From Chamaecrista fasciculata (Eukaryota; Streptophyta; Magnoliopsida; Fabales; Fabaceae): a DNA stretch of 64,000 nt. Where the stretch lies: positions 1 to 64,000 of the forward strand of contig QANZ01013303.1 in the NCBI GenBank assembly GCA_003254925.1. Direction: 5' to 3'. The notes beneath the pieces were generated by a model, which was not told where the DNA came from, did no database searches, and saw nothing but the letters and a program-made list of their open reading frames with translations. The first letter of the stretch is position 1. Every line of letters begins with the position of its first letter. Made by a program: the position numbers and the translations under genes. Of the stretch, positions 10,718 to 24,600 are shown in pieces.

Positions 10718-12440
10718 TATTAAATTACAAAGAAAAAACACAACATCTTAATTAATTGTGGGTCATTTGGGTTAAACTTGAAGCTAAAGCGCCCTGGTGA
10801 AGAAGCCTAAGTAATAATGAATGCTATATATTGTTAATAAGCTTGCATTGGAATTCAAGGAATAGGAGCCTCCAAGAGTCAAGACCTCTTGCATGTTCTT
10901 TAAGCAATATCTATCCAGCACTTTGACAGTGATATATATGTATCTTTTGAGCTCATAACAACATTATATTATACTTCTCAAAGTACTTTCCCATTTTTCA
11001 TCATTTCTTGCTTATAAAATTCCTGCATGAAGTAATCAATAGGAGTTGGGTCTGGGTTAGCTTTTCACAATATAATGAATCCAAATTTAAATTTCCACTG
11101 GAATCAAAGAGGTGCCCATATTTAATTTCTGATAATAAATCGGACAAATTGTCTCCAATAAAAGATACATGTGAAAAATTATAAAAAAAAAAACTTTACA
11201 TAAAGTAGAGAAACATCGAGAGTTGGATTTACACAAAAGGATAGTCTCTCATAACATGATAAAGTCATTAAATCTCTCTGCAATTTACATAATATTGGTT
11301 TGTCTCTTTTGAAACAGCAACATGCTAAGAGATTAATTTACAAAAAAAAATGATACTAATATTAATTATCACAATAAATCTTATTTCTTGGCCAAGAAGA
11401 AAAGAATTACTAATGAGTTAACTTGTAAAAAAATGGTTTTAACTTTTAATTAATGAACAAATAAATCAATGGCTATACTAAAGTAAATTTTTTTAAAAAA
11501 AAGTTAAAAACTACAAAAAGAAAAATCTAACTAAAATTCATTTCCCTGAGATTTATATTAATTATAAATTTTCTAAGACCAAGTTTATCTAAACAAGTAA
11601 ATATGTTTGAATAAGGATGATCGTGGGTAGAATATAAATAGAGTATTGTAATTCTCATATCTAAATCTCGACTTAAATAGATATCAAAATCAATTTATAT
11701 CCTCAAATCTTATGAATAATCAAATCTTTATATCTAGATTTAGACTCAGGTGCCACAAAAAATGGAAGAAAATCACAAATATGTATATATAATTAATTTA
11801 TATCAATAAAAATATTATTTTTTTATATATATAAATAAATTTTTACTATTATAGGTAAGATAAAATCTCATAATACTCATGAGTATTTTGATCATACATA
11901 TACCTACCTTTGGGCCAAAATAAAATGCAATTATGAACATTAAGACTAGGAAATAAATAATGATAATATTTGAGTCTCCAATTTATCTAGATCTATGATA
12001 GTGCTAATTCATTATCAAAAAAGAAAAAAAATTGATAGTGCTAATTAGTGACTTTCTTATTCTTTAATATTCCTAGCTAAGAATGTCATAGAGAGCATGA
12101 TTAGAAATAAATAATAAAAGCGATGGGCTTCCAATGGATTTCACCACATTGATTAATTGACTTATTGACATAGGCCAACCACAAAAATAAAATAATTAAA
12201 ACAAAATAAAATTGTTAGATAAGAAAAGTTTCTCCTAAAGAAGCAATCTTAGACTCCTATGTGACACTGACTTTACCCATAAATAGGATCCAAAAAAATA
12301 ATGTGTAATCTATCTTTGAAGCTTCTTCAATTCTCCTACCACAGCCATAATTAAAATAATAATTAATTGTATAGAAGAAGCTATAGCTATATGTTAATGC
12401 ATCTTCTTTCTTATCCTCTCTATCGGCTAACTTCCTAGCT
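10718..12440. other. AT-rich 5' flank of the subtilase gene
   Basis: No open frames of interest. This is the upstream region of the protease gene and presumably holds its promoter and enhancers, but I can name no specific element apart from the TATA-like tract that follows. Confidence 0.4.
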
Positions 12441-12462
12441 AATTATATATATATATACACAT
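12441..12462 (+). promoter_or_regulatory. TATA-like tract upstream of the subtilase
   Basis: An AATTATATATATATATACAC stretch lies about 80-95 bases before the start codon, followed by a CT-rich leader (CTCCTTCTTCTTAG, CCCTCTTCC). That spacing fits a plant TATA box plus a short pyrimidine-rich 5' UTR. TA repeats are common here, so this is an inference. Confidence 0.45.
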
Positions 12463-12537
12463 GCTCCTTCTTCTTAGAGACCCTCTTCCATACTATTATT
12501 AGTCTCTTCTAATCTAAACCATTAATTATCACTAAAC

Positions 12538-12636
12538 ATGTTTTTACACTACATTTTCAACTCTTCTCTACTAATCTGGCTTCATTTGCTTTTGGTCATG
12601 CTGGGCAATTCTGCAGTTAATGGAGATGAACAAAAG
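12538..12636 (+). CDS. XSP1: Subtilase exon 1: signal peptide
   Basis: 33 codons. A hydrophobic core ([13 protein letters not shown]) gives a clear signal peptide, then VNGDEQK. The exon must end after AAG in phase 0 to join exon 2, which places the donor at AAG|GCACAT, a GC-AG junction. The GT at 12656 would shift the frame. The GT at 12616 keeps the frame but drops VNGDEQK. Confidence 0.75.
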
Positions 12637-15600
12637 GCACATATATATATATATAGTATTTTTTTATTTCTCTTATTTCTCAGTGCTTATTATATATATG
12701 TGTGAGAGTTATCTGTTTGATTTATTGCATGGATTAGTGTAATTATGAGTTTGATCATCATTTTCATTTTTGTTCTCTTTCTTTTCAGAACTTTTATATT
12801 GTTTTTCTGGGAGCTGATCCTGCAGATCAGAACAGAGAAAATAATGCACTCATTGAGACCCATTTGGATGTTCTATCAGCTGTGAAAGGAAGGTATCACA
12901 AAAGCTAATACATATATGTATATATATATATATATATCTTATATTTAAGGGCATGCATCCTCCAAAACCCATGCATAGAATTAGAAAATATATAGGGGAA
13001 AAAAGTTTCTGATTCTTGAACAGAATTATGACAACTGTGGAAAATATTTTAGAGTAAATCAACAATTTAGTCCCTGAAAGATTACCGAGATGACAATTCA
13101 TCCCTAAAAAATTGAAATACATAGTTTAGTCCCTAAAAGAGTATACAATTTTAATCTTTCAAGGATTAAATTATGTAGGGTAAATTGCAATTTGGTACCC
13201 TGTGGTTAGGGGCGGTTTCCCTTTGGTACCCTGAAAGAAAATTTTTTGCATTGTGGTACCCTGTGGTTTGCTCCGTTAGCGATTTGGTCCCCTGAGGTTT
13301 TTTTCTGTTAGGATTTAACGGAAAATGTATGTTAAAATGTCAAAAATCTCCCAAAAAGTCTTCTCTTATGCGTTTAAGTCCTTTGCCTTTTACAAAAGTA
13401 TACATATGCATCCCCTGGCCCAGGTTCGAAACCCAACTGCAACAAAAGTGGTGTTTCACAATTTTTTTTTTTTAAAAAAACTGCTGGACCAAAACTAAAA
13501 TATCACAAAACTAAAAGGACCAAAAACGTAATTTTAGCGAAGAGGTCATCTTCAACCTCTAAGCCAACCCGACTCTCACCAAAACGGACGACTCGGACCA
13601 AAACGGAAACGCCGACTTCTGGCGTTGTTTACAGCAATTGAAACACCGATCAACATCGATTCGGTTTGAGGAAAAGATCTGTGAAATCGGATTTACAAAA
13701 CGAGACCAAAACAAGAACGAATCAAAAACTCAAAAATTTTCGAACCTTAACCCAAACATATCGACTTGGACCAAAATGGCGTTTTTTCACAAGATTTATT
13801 GTTTCAAAATGATCTCCAAGAACCAAAAAGAAAATCCATAAACTCACTCATCAAAACGAACTCAAACAAAATCGGATTGAAGCTCAAAAAAATTTTCCGA
13901 AGAACACCGTTGATGGCTTCTCGTCGTCGTCTAAAAATGGAGTTTCAGAAATCGAATTTCGCTCAATATTTCAGTGTAGGTATGCACAATAAATTCCAGA
14001 TAACAAAACACACAAATCAAATCTGATTTTACATCCAAACGAAAATCTGATAACAAAACACGATGTTGAAAACTTTGTTGAGAAGTTTTGTGTAAAAAGA
14101 GAAAATTACAGAACAAGGACAGTCAAAACTACAAATCCACCGCTATTCTCCAAAATCTTCTTTCCTTTCTCTCAATCCAATCAGAGTTGAAGAAATTGTC
14201 GGTGAAGGAAGAAGAATTTGGCGGAGGAAGATGATGAAGAAGAAGATCGGCGAGATTGAGAGGGAGAGGGATGTGTTTTTGGGTAAATTTAGGTATAATC
14301 TTATTTTATTTCTTTTTCTTACATTTTGATCCTATTATAAAAAAAGGACCTTAATATAAGAAAATAAAATTTTTGGTGGATAAAAGTTTATTTTTTTTCT
14401 TTTTTTCAACGGAAAAATGGATAAAAAACTTTCGAGGGACCAATTATGCCAAATTTTGGAAAATTGAGGAAGCAATTGAATTCATTAGTTTTGAATTTTG
14501 ATTCCTTAGAGTATGAAAAAATTGGTTGTTGATGATGTTGATTTTTTTGTTCAGAGGGTTTTTGATTTGTAGGGCTTGATTTTGGAAAAATTTGGGGGTT
14601 TTGATTTGTTTGTAGTGTACTTGAATATAGGGATTTTTTTGATAAATCATAGACGCTCATTTGTCTTTTGAGGTTCTAAGGACTATTTTGATAAAGATCA
14701 TAAGCTTTTGGAATTAAAGTGTAATTAAATCAGGACCTATTCAAAAGAAATCTTATGAAAAGGAAAAAATTCTATAATATTAGAATTCTAAAGACCCTTT
14801 TATAATTAATTCTTTATGTTTTGATCCCTTTTAGTAAAGGGAAAGGACTTAAACGCATAAGAGAAGACTTGTTGGGAGATTTTTGACATTTTAACGTACA
14901 TTTGCCGTTAAATCCTAACAAAAAAAAACCTCAGGGGACCAAATCGCTAACGGAGCAAACCACGGGATACCACAATGCAAAAATTTTTCTTTCAGGGTAC
15001 CAAAGGGGAACCGCCCCTAACCACAGGGTACCAAATTGCAATTTACCCAATTATGTATCACACTTTTAGGGACCGAGTTGTTAACTTGGTGATCTTTCAA
15101 AGACCAACTTGCTTATTTACTCAATATTTTATTAATTATTCTCTGAAAAAAAATGTTTGATCCATTTCAAAACTGTGTTTGCAGTCACCTTGAAGCAAGA
15201 GAATCCTTGGTATATAGCTACACAAAGAGCTTCAATGCATTTGCTGCAAAACTATCTGAGAATGAAGCCAAAAAGTTATCTGGTAACATATGTATATATA
15301 TATATATATATATATAAATATGGGGTCATTTTTTCTGTCTTGGAGAGCATATACAAATTAATATGAAGTGTTGATTAATTATTTTGAGATTAATTAGTGT
15401 GATTGATTAATTATGAGTGGTTAATATTTATATATTTTTGATTTTGAGGTTAATTTGAATGTGTACGTAGATATGGATCAAGTGGTTTCAGTGCTTAGGA
15501 ATGAATACCGAAAGCTACACACAACAAGATCATGGGACTTCATTGGATTACCTTTAACTGCAAAAAGAAGATTGAAATCAGAAGGGGATATCATTGTGGC

Positions 15601-18600
15601 TCTCATGGATACAGGTTCATTTTATTCTCCCTTCTTTTTTTTTTCTCTATTATTTTAGGATAAAGTCTCAAATTAGTCCCTCATGTATGGGTTAGATTTC
15701 CAATTGGCCCCTTATCTTTCATTTGTTTCAAATTGATCCAAAACCTACTTTTGAGATTCAATTTAACCTCATTTACTAGTGATCTTAGTTAGATAGAGAA
15801 AAATTCTTTCAAGAGTTAGCATATAATTTTGAACTTATTGCATTCGCACTTGAAAGGAAAGAAATATGATCAATTTCATTTGTTTGATCATGAAACGAGT
15901 TACTCATTTTTGTGATTTGATTTAACTCATTGTCAAGTATCTGTCACTAAAATGTTTGTGCATAAAACTTTTCTATCATTAAGATTTTTGATAAAAAGTT
16001 ATTAGATGAGAATTTTGTTAATGTAATAAATGTTGAGTGGATGCGTAAACACAAACATAAAGAAAAAGAAGAGTACTGTGAAAGAAACACTTAAAACTTT
16101 TCAATGTATTTTGATGACTCAAAACTGATTTAAAAGACTATTATCTAAAAAGTATTATTTAAAAATTTATATATCCAACAAATTTTTTGTTTAAAATTTT
16201 GGAAGAAATTTCTCATCAATACAATAATCGAAAATACGAAAAAGTTTTCTGCACAAATTAAAGCTTAATAAGTTGAGACTATTTATATGAATGGACTTTG
16301 GGTTTTAGCCTGAAATGATTAAATGTTTGTGTGTGTATATATATATATGTTGATGAGATAGGGACCACTCCAGACTCTGAAAGCTTCAAGGATGATGGAT
16401 TTGGCCCTCCACCTGCAAAATGGAAAGGAAGTTGTGCCCACTTCACTAATTTCTCTGGCTGCAATAAGTAAATTCCCTTCCCTTCTACTAAGCTTGTTTA
16501 TTTTAAGATTAAACTAATAATTCAAATTTTAAAAAATTATTTTATGAAAAATTCAAATATACAGTTTGGTCCAGAAAACAAAAATTAAATTATTACACTT
16601 ATTAGCTTTTTTATAAATTAAATAAAAAAGGCAAAAGTATTTTTGGTACCCAAAATATGTAATCATTTTCAGTCGTATCCTTAAAGTTTTTTTTTTTTTT
16701 TTGTCAATTGTACCTTCAAAGTCTGAGGTCAATCAGTTATATTCTCAAAATTTTTTTGAGTCAATTATACCCTCAATCTTTTTTTTTTATCAATTGGACC
16801 CCTAATTTTTTTGTGTCAATTGTACCCCCAAATTGAGGGGTATTTGGAGGTACAATTGACTCAAATGTGAAACATTAGAGGTATAATTGATTAAAAAATT
16901 TTAGGGGTATAACTGAAAATGACCGCATAATTTTGGAGGTACCGATAATACTTTTGGCTTAAAAAATCTATATTATGTATAATATATTCTTATAAAGAGA
17001 AGAGGCAGACTCGATAAGTATATATATATAATACAAACATCTCCAAGAAAATAAACTAATGCAAAATTCAAATCGGAAATTAAAAGGCACCAAATTTTCA
17101 AGTAGTACTATATACTATATTCTCTAGCTATCATCAAGTATATATGATTAGTTGATAATTAATGTACCCTATTGACAATAATAGACTGCTTTTTTTGTGT
17201 TTAAAAAACAAAAATCCTAAAGCAAGATAATAGGAGCCAAGTACTTCAAGCTTGACAATACCACAGACCCAGAAGACATACTATCTCCCATAGACGTGGA
17301 TGGCCACGGCACCCACACCTCGTCCACGGCAGCCGGCAACCACGTACCGGACGCGAGCCTCTTTGGGCTGGCCCGGGGCACGGCTCGCGGGGCGGTGCCA
17401 TCGGCCCGGCTAGCGATATACAAGGTGTGCTGGGAGAGCAGTGGGTGCTCAGACATGGACATTTTGGCAGCATTTGATGCAGCCATACATGATGGTGTGG
17501 ATGTGATATCAATTTCTATAGGTGGTGGAGCTCCAAGTTATGACCAAGATTCAATTTCAATTGGGTCCTTTCATGCAATGAGGAAAGGGATTATCACTGT
17601 GGCTTCTGCTGGAAATGATGGTCCAGCTATGGGTACTGTGGTTAATAATGCTCCATGGATTGTAACAGTGGGAGCTAGTGGTATTGATAGGGCCTTCATG
17701 AGTACTGTTCAGTTGGGCAATGGAAAGAATGTCTCTGTAAGTCATCTTACCTTTTTTTTTTTTTTTGTCAAAGTGGAAATTTGTTCTATAACTTTTGTTC
17801 GATTCTCAATTTGGTTCTGTATCTTTTATTGTTACACTGTTGGTCTCATATTTTGCAAGAGGACTCACTTTGATTCCATATCATATTTTGTCTTATATCT
17901 TTTGGTCAGGTTAGAGAATTGGTCTTATATCTTTGCAAATTAATTAAAAGGTTTCACCATTAGTTCCATCTGACTTAAATATTTGTGACCAATTATGCAC
18001 TTGAGCCAGATATATGGGTCCAAATCCATAACAAAATAAGAAAATATATGTGACCAAATTGGGACCTTACCCAAAGATATGAGACCAAATCTGCAATAAA
18101 AAAAGATGCAGGTCCAAATTGAAAACTGAACAAAAGATATGGAATCAAATTTTCACTTTGGCTTTTCTTTTTTACAAAAGCTCTCTTTCGATCTCCAAAC
18201 TTTACGTCAACTTTCAATTTTGTCCTCAATGCTTGGATACCAAAAGAGTGCTTTTGCCTTTGTCTTTTATACATTTTTACAAGTTACTTTCACTCATGTT
18301 TGTATGAAAATAGATCCTCTGTATTTGAGGAATTGTGTATTTCTCTGTAGTTAGAAAAATTTGGACAGGTAATAATTAAAACGTATATGCTTCATTTAAT
18401 ATCAAATAGTAATGTGATAATTTTAAGACATTTATTTTTACCCTAATTACATATAACTATATGATCTTCAATTATAGAGGATCTGTTTTTCTATTATATA
18501 GTCTAATTACATAGACTAGTACTCATTCATGTTGAGAGATCAAACTTTCTCAACTAGGAATATCTACCACATTCCAACTAGCTTTTGTCTTAACAAAAAG

Positions 18601-21600
18601 ACTCAATCGGTTGTAATTACATTTTTTAGAGATTAAATTTTATAATTTTATTTTTTAAGTACTAAATTGATAAATTCATTATTTAGATAGTTTTTTAGCA
18701 ACTAAATAATGAATTTACTCTTGCATAAAGACCTTAAGTATGTGGATTTTTTTTTTAATTTGTATACGGTATACCTAATGTTTTCACAATAACTAAACAG
18801 AGTTGACAAAGAGGCCAAAGCCCAAACAGGAAAAAAAAACAACACACAAGACAACTAGGGGATTTGATGATTTGATCCACTAGGATTCTTTTCTCTATTT
18901 TTTCGTAGAGTTAGAGAAAGAAAAAATAAATAAATAAGAAAATATAAAATTTATGAAATAAAAATATAGAAATTTATATTTTTTTTTTCTCTCTCTTCTT
19001 TCCTCTTTTTATTTTTCTCAGGCTTCACAAGAAGTGTGGAGAAAAAAAACTTTAAAAGATTCATTTCCGAAAACTAGTTGATAAACAAAATTTTGAATTT
19101 AAGACTCTGAATTTAACTATCCAATTCACACACTATAGTTATATACTAACACGTACATGATTGAATCTGGATTAATAGAAACAAAGCATCGAAACTTGTA
19201 CATACAATAAAAAAACGAAAAGTCAAAAACTAAACAAAAGCATATATTATCCATTTTTTATGGTGAATATGTTTTTCGGTGCATCCTTCGTAATACTATA
19301 TATATATCGTGGTTATTATTCAGGGGATGGGAGTGAGCGCTTTCAATCCAAAGCAAAATCAGTATCCTCTAATTAAAGGGGATGATGCAGCCCAAGACTC
19401 AGCAAGCAAGGATGATGCTAGGTAATAATTTCTTTTAATATTTTTAAAATATATTGTGACCAATAAAAGGAAAATCTTTCAATAGATTCAATAAGTAATT
19501 ACTCAGACTTTTTCAAATAATATTAGGCAAAAGTATTGTTGGTACTCTCAATATTTTTTTTTTGGTCAATTATATCCTCAAAGTTTTACATTTGAGTCAA
19601 TTATACCCCAACCCATAACTAAATACAGAATAGTTCAGAATGTTTGTCATCTTTAACAAATAGATCTTTAAAAGCCATTAACAACTCTCCTTCTCTTACA
19701 CTAAAACATTACGTACACTTCATCGTCGTCGTTCACTTTGTCCTCGTTTTCGTCAACATGGTCATTTTCGTCATCGCCCTTAGCTTCCTGGTCTCCTCTA
19801 AATTACGTTGTTCTCATCCCTTACAATTGTCTTTCTCACCTATCTTCTCTATTTTGCCTCTCTCTCCAAAGGGGTTTTGAAGTTACTTTACTTCTTAATT
19901 TTGACGACCACGACGACACCGCCCACCAGAAATTGTGTGTTAACGTTGGGAGCTAGAGCTATTAGTATTTCTACTTGATTTCTCTGTATTCGAGGCTCAC
20001 CTACGAGTTAGTATGTGGTTACCAAAACTGAGAAAAACAGAGGAGAGAGATTTTTCGGGTTTCTCAATTGCAAGGACCAGTTCATTAAAGATGACAAACA
20101 TTATGGATTGTTCTGTAATTAGTTAGGGACACATGTGAAAGAAAAATCTTGAGAGAATGGAGGATTTTTAAATAATGTAAACTTAAGGACCTTAAAACAA
20201 AAAAACAATGTCGGGATGGAGTATAATTGACTCAAATGTGAAACGTTAGGAGTATAATTGACATAAAATTTAGGGTATAACAAAAAATAACCCCATACGG
20301 TGGGGGTATCAATAGTACTTTTCCCATAATATTAACATAATAGGACTAAAGGCAAATTTGATCTTATATTTTTCGCTCGATTCCCAATTTGGTCTAGTAT
20401 TTTTTTGTCCTTTTGGTCTCATATCTTTAGGTCAAGTCTCAATTTGGTCTCCTATATTTTTTGGTCTCATCTTTTTTTGTCGCACTTTTTGGTCCCATAT
20501 CTTTTTTTGGTCCTATTGGTCCCGCATCTTTTTTTATTGTAAATTTAGTCTCATATCTTTGAGTTAAATGCAGAATTGGTCTTATATCTTTGGATCAGGT
20601 AGAACTAACGATAGAACTTTTTCTAAAGATATCAGACAAATTCTCCAACCTGATCCAAAGATGTGAGACTAAATTGGAATCTTTTGCAAAGATATAAGAC
20701 CAATAGTGCAACAAAAATGATACATAATCAAATTAGGAACTGAGCAAAAGATATGAGACTAAAATTTCACTTTAACTTAATAATAATAATTTATATATAT
20801 TGGCATGCAGATTCTGCTATGAAAGTGCATTAAACCCTAAAAAGGTGAAGGGAAGGGTTGTTTACTGCCAATTAGGATCATATGGCACAGAGGCTGTTGT
20901 GAAAGGATTTGGAGGCATTGGTACCATTCTTGATAATGACCAATATCTTGACCTTGCTCAAATTTTCATGGCTCCTGCCACCATTGTCAATAATACCATA
21001 GGTCAAGTTGTTACCAATTATATCAAATCCTCAAGGTATATATATACTTTTTCAAAATTTATTTTTTAGTCTATATATTTGTGGACAAATTATGATTTAT
21101 TTCATGATTATTTAAAAAAAATACTTTTTTGGTCATTGGTGTTTTTTATACAAATATTAAATATTTAGTCCCTAATGATAATGTTAATTTCAAAGAATAA
21201 GTGTAGTTAATGTTGCCATGTTGGTATAAAAAAAAAATAATAAAAAACTGAAAGTATATTTCTATTATTTAAGGATTAAATAATATTTTTAAGACATATT
21301 CAAGGATTACAAAATAATTTTACTCTATATATTAAGAGAAAACTTATCTTTTGGTCATTGAATTTGTATTGAATCAATTATTCGTATTTGAATGATCAAA
21401 ATACACGATTTAGTATCTGAAATATCATTATTATCAACCATTTGATCAAATTTAAAAAGAAAATACAAATTCAAAAGCGTAAAAGTATTATGAATTCAAG
21501 AATCAAATAGTTTAAATTCAAAAATCAAATGGTCTTAGAGACTAAATTATTGATGATTGTGATATTTTAGTCATTGAATCAATATTTGGATTATTCAGAA

Positions 21601-24600
21601 AATGATTTATTGATTCAATATATTTTATCATAGATTTATATATATAACTTTTAATTAATTAATTTTGTACTTTTCCATTTTTATCTTACATGAATTTTCT
21701 TGCTCAATACTAAGATCGCCATCAGCAGTGATATATAAAAGCCATGAAGTGAAAAGCCCTGCTCCTTTTGCTGCTTCATTTTCTTCTAGGGGACCAAATT
21801 TAGGATCCCAACGTGTTCTCAAGGTATATATAACAATTATTTTATTTATTTGTAGGAAAAAGTATTAATATCGTCCTCAAATTTTACACTAAGAGTCAAT
21901 TTCATCCCCAATTTTTTTTTGTTGTCAGTTTCATCTTCAATGTTTTACATTTTGGTCAATTTTATCCTTTGCTCTTACTTTAGCTAAATATTATTCATAA
22001 AATCTATATGACTAATGATATATAATGTAAAATTGATAGAAAAAGAAACTCAAATCGTAACTCAGATTACAAAACATGATGCAGTCTGTCGTTAATTTAT
22101 TGAAAGAAGTTAGTCAAAGGATAAAATTGACTAAAATGTAAAACATTGAGGACGAAATTGAAAGTAAAAAAAAGACTGGGGATGAAATTAACAATTGGTG
22201 TAAAGTTTGGGAACGAAATTAGTGTTTTTTCCTTTATTTTTATATTATTTTTCATGTATTAAAAAAATTAAATTAAAAATATTTTATTTACATAAAACTT
22301 TAGGTATAAAAATATTATTATGTTAATTTAATCAATGATTTTTTCGTTAATATAAAAAAAACTTGGATATAATTTAAGAATAATAATATATGGAAGAAAC
22401 TTTTTATCTCTACAAAGAACTAATCCGTGATAAATTTTTTTTTTGGCCAGAGACAAGAATAGAGACAAAACACCTAACGCGGGTGTTAGTCCTTATTCCC
22501 ATATAACCTCCTTAAATACTCACACACACTCACTTCTACCGATGTGGGGCTTAATCCGTGATAAATTAAAGTTATATAAATGATTAAATTAAAAAATTAT
22601 ATAAGCGTTATTATTTCAATCTTTAAACTTTTGAAATGTTTCCTTTAATTTCCGAAAATTCATGACTTTATTGTAATTTAATCACTACAGAGCAGTGATG
22701 TGAAAACCGGATCGGACCGGTTGGACCACTACCCGAAGACACAAGCGAGTTGGTTCAACTATTTGAACCGGAATGATGGTTGGACCGGAAATAACCGGCC
22801 AAGAACCGGAAAACCGGGTCCAACCGCTGGACCGGACCGGCGGTTCTCAATTTTTTTTACAAAAAATCATTTTGAGCCCTGTAGGGATCGAACCCATGCC
22901 CTTTCTTCACACTCCTAGCACCTTTACCATCCCAACTGTGAGGCTCTATTAGCTTTCTCTTACCAATTGTTTTACTTATCTAATAAATTAATAGATTTAA
23001 TGCATCTCTTAGACCCAAAAAAAAATATATAAAGGTTTATATTTAATATATTAAAAATAATTATTTATTACGTCATCCGGTCCAAACATCCGGTCCGACC
23101 GATTCAACCGATCCGACCGTGAACCGAACACTTGTCCGAGTCTTTGTCCGGTTCGGTTATGACAACACTGCTACAGAGAGACTAAATTATACGATGATAA
23201 GATGTTTGAAGAAGGATTGACCTGTAAATTATAAAATTTTAAAAATTAAATTAAATATTTTAAAATATTAATTTACAGGTCAAAATCACTTACTGGTCAA
23301 TCCATCTAATATTAATTTAATTTTTAAAATTTTATAGACTAAAATATTAATTTTCTGTCTAGGTTTTGTTTCAGAAGAAATGTATTTATATAAGGTCAAA
23401 ATTAAATTTGGTCCTATATTTTTTGTTTAGTTCTCAATGTGGTCTTATATCTTTTTTTGTTGCACTTTTAGTCCAATATCTTTGCAAAAGGTCCCAATTT
23501 GATCCCATATCATTTTTGGTCTCATATCTTTCGGTCAAGTTGTAAAATTTGTCTCATATTTTTGCAAAAAAATTAACCAACCAATTCTGCATCTGACCCA
23601 AAAATATAGGACCAATTATGCAATTGAGCCAAAGATTTGGTATCAAATTGGAAACTGACCCAAAGATATAAGACCAAATTTACACTTTAACTTTTATATA
23701 ATTAATGAACTGATGAGAGTGATTTATGCATGGTGTAGCCTGATATTGCAGCTCCTGGCATTGACATATTGGCATCTTACACACTTAAGAAATCACTTAC
23801 TGGTCTAAAAGGAGATACCCAATTTTCAAAATTTACAGTAATGTCTGGCACTTCCATGGCTTGCCCTCATGTTGCTGGTGTTGCTGCTTACGTCAAATCA
23901 TTTCACCCTAATTGGACTCCAGCAGCTATCAGATCAGCCATCATTACTACAGGTTAATCAAAGTTCAACCTTTCTATTTTTCAGTTTTAAAATTTTGCTT
24001 CTTAATTAGTTATCATAATTTGCAAAATCAAAACTGATAAATCTTACGCGTTGATGAAGTGGATGAATGAAACCTTACAAAGATTCCGAGTCATGAGGGA
24101 GCGAGAGCTCTATATGAATTTTAAAGATCAAGTTGCAAAAGTACCGTCGGTACCCCAACGTATGGGTCATTTTCAGTTATATCTCCAAGGCCCCAAAGTT
24201 TTATTTTTTATTTTTGTTAATTATACTCCCAACGTTTCACATTTGAGTCAATTATACTCCAACCCTTAACTAATTATAGAATAGTTCAGAATGTTTGTCA
24301 TCTTTAACAAACAAATCCTTAGAAACCATTAACAATCCTCTTTCTCTTACCCTAAAATATCACCACCACACTTCATTGTCGTTGTCCACTCTGTCCTCGT
24401 TTCCATCGTCATGGTCCTTCTCGCCGTTGTTCTCAGCTTCCCAGTCTCCCCTATATTCCATCGTTCTCATCCTTTTTTCTTCCCTTAATTACAACCGTCT
24501 CTCTCATCTATCTTCTCTATTTTGCCTCTCTCTTTAAAGGGGTTTTGAAGTTACTATACATCTCAATTTCGACTACCACGACGATACTGCCATCGGAGAT

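Noticed and set aside
12638..12655. Exon 1 extended to the GT at 12656
   Set aside because: It would add a run of tyrosine/isoleucine codons from the TA repeat and join exon 2 out of frame.
13423..13433. RNA polymerase III B box
   Set aside because: A GGTTCGAAACC word inside MULE D2 without an A box or a foldable tRNA.
17217..17512. Open frames on the minus strand of exon 6
   Set aside because: They mirror the conserved subtilase exon, whose + strand frame carries the catalytic His motif. The GC-rich patch keeps the other frames open by chance.
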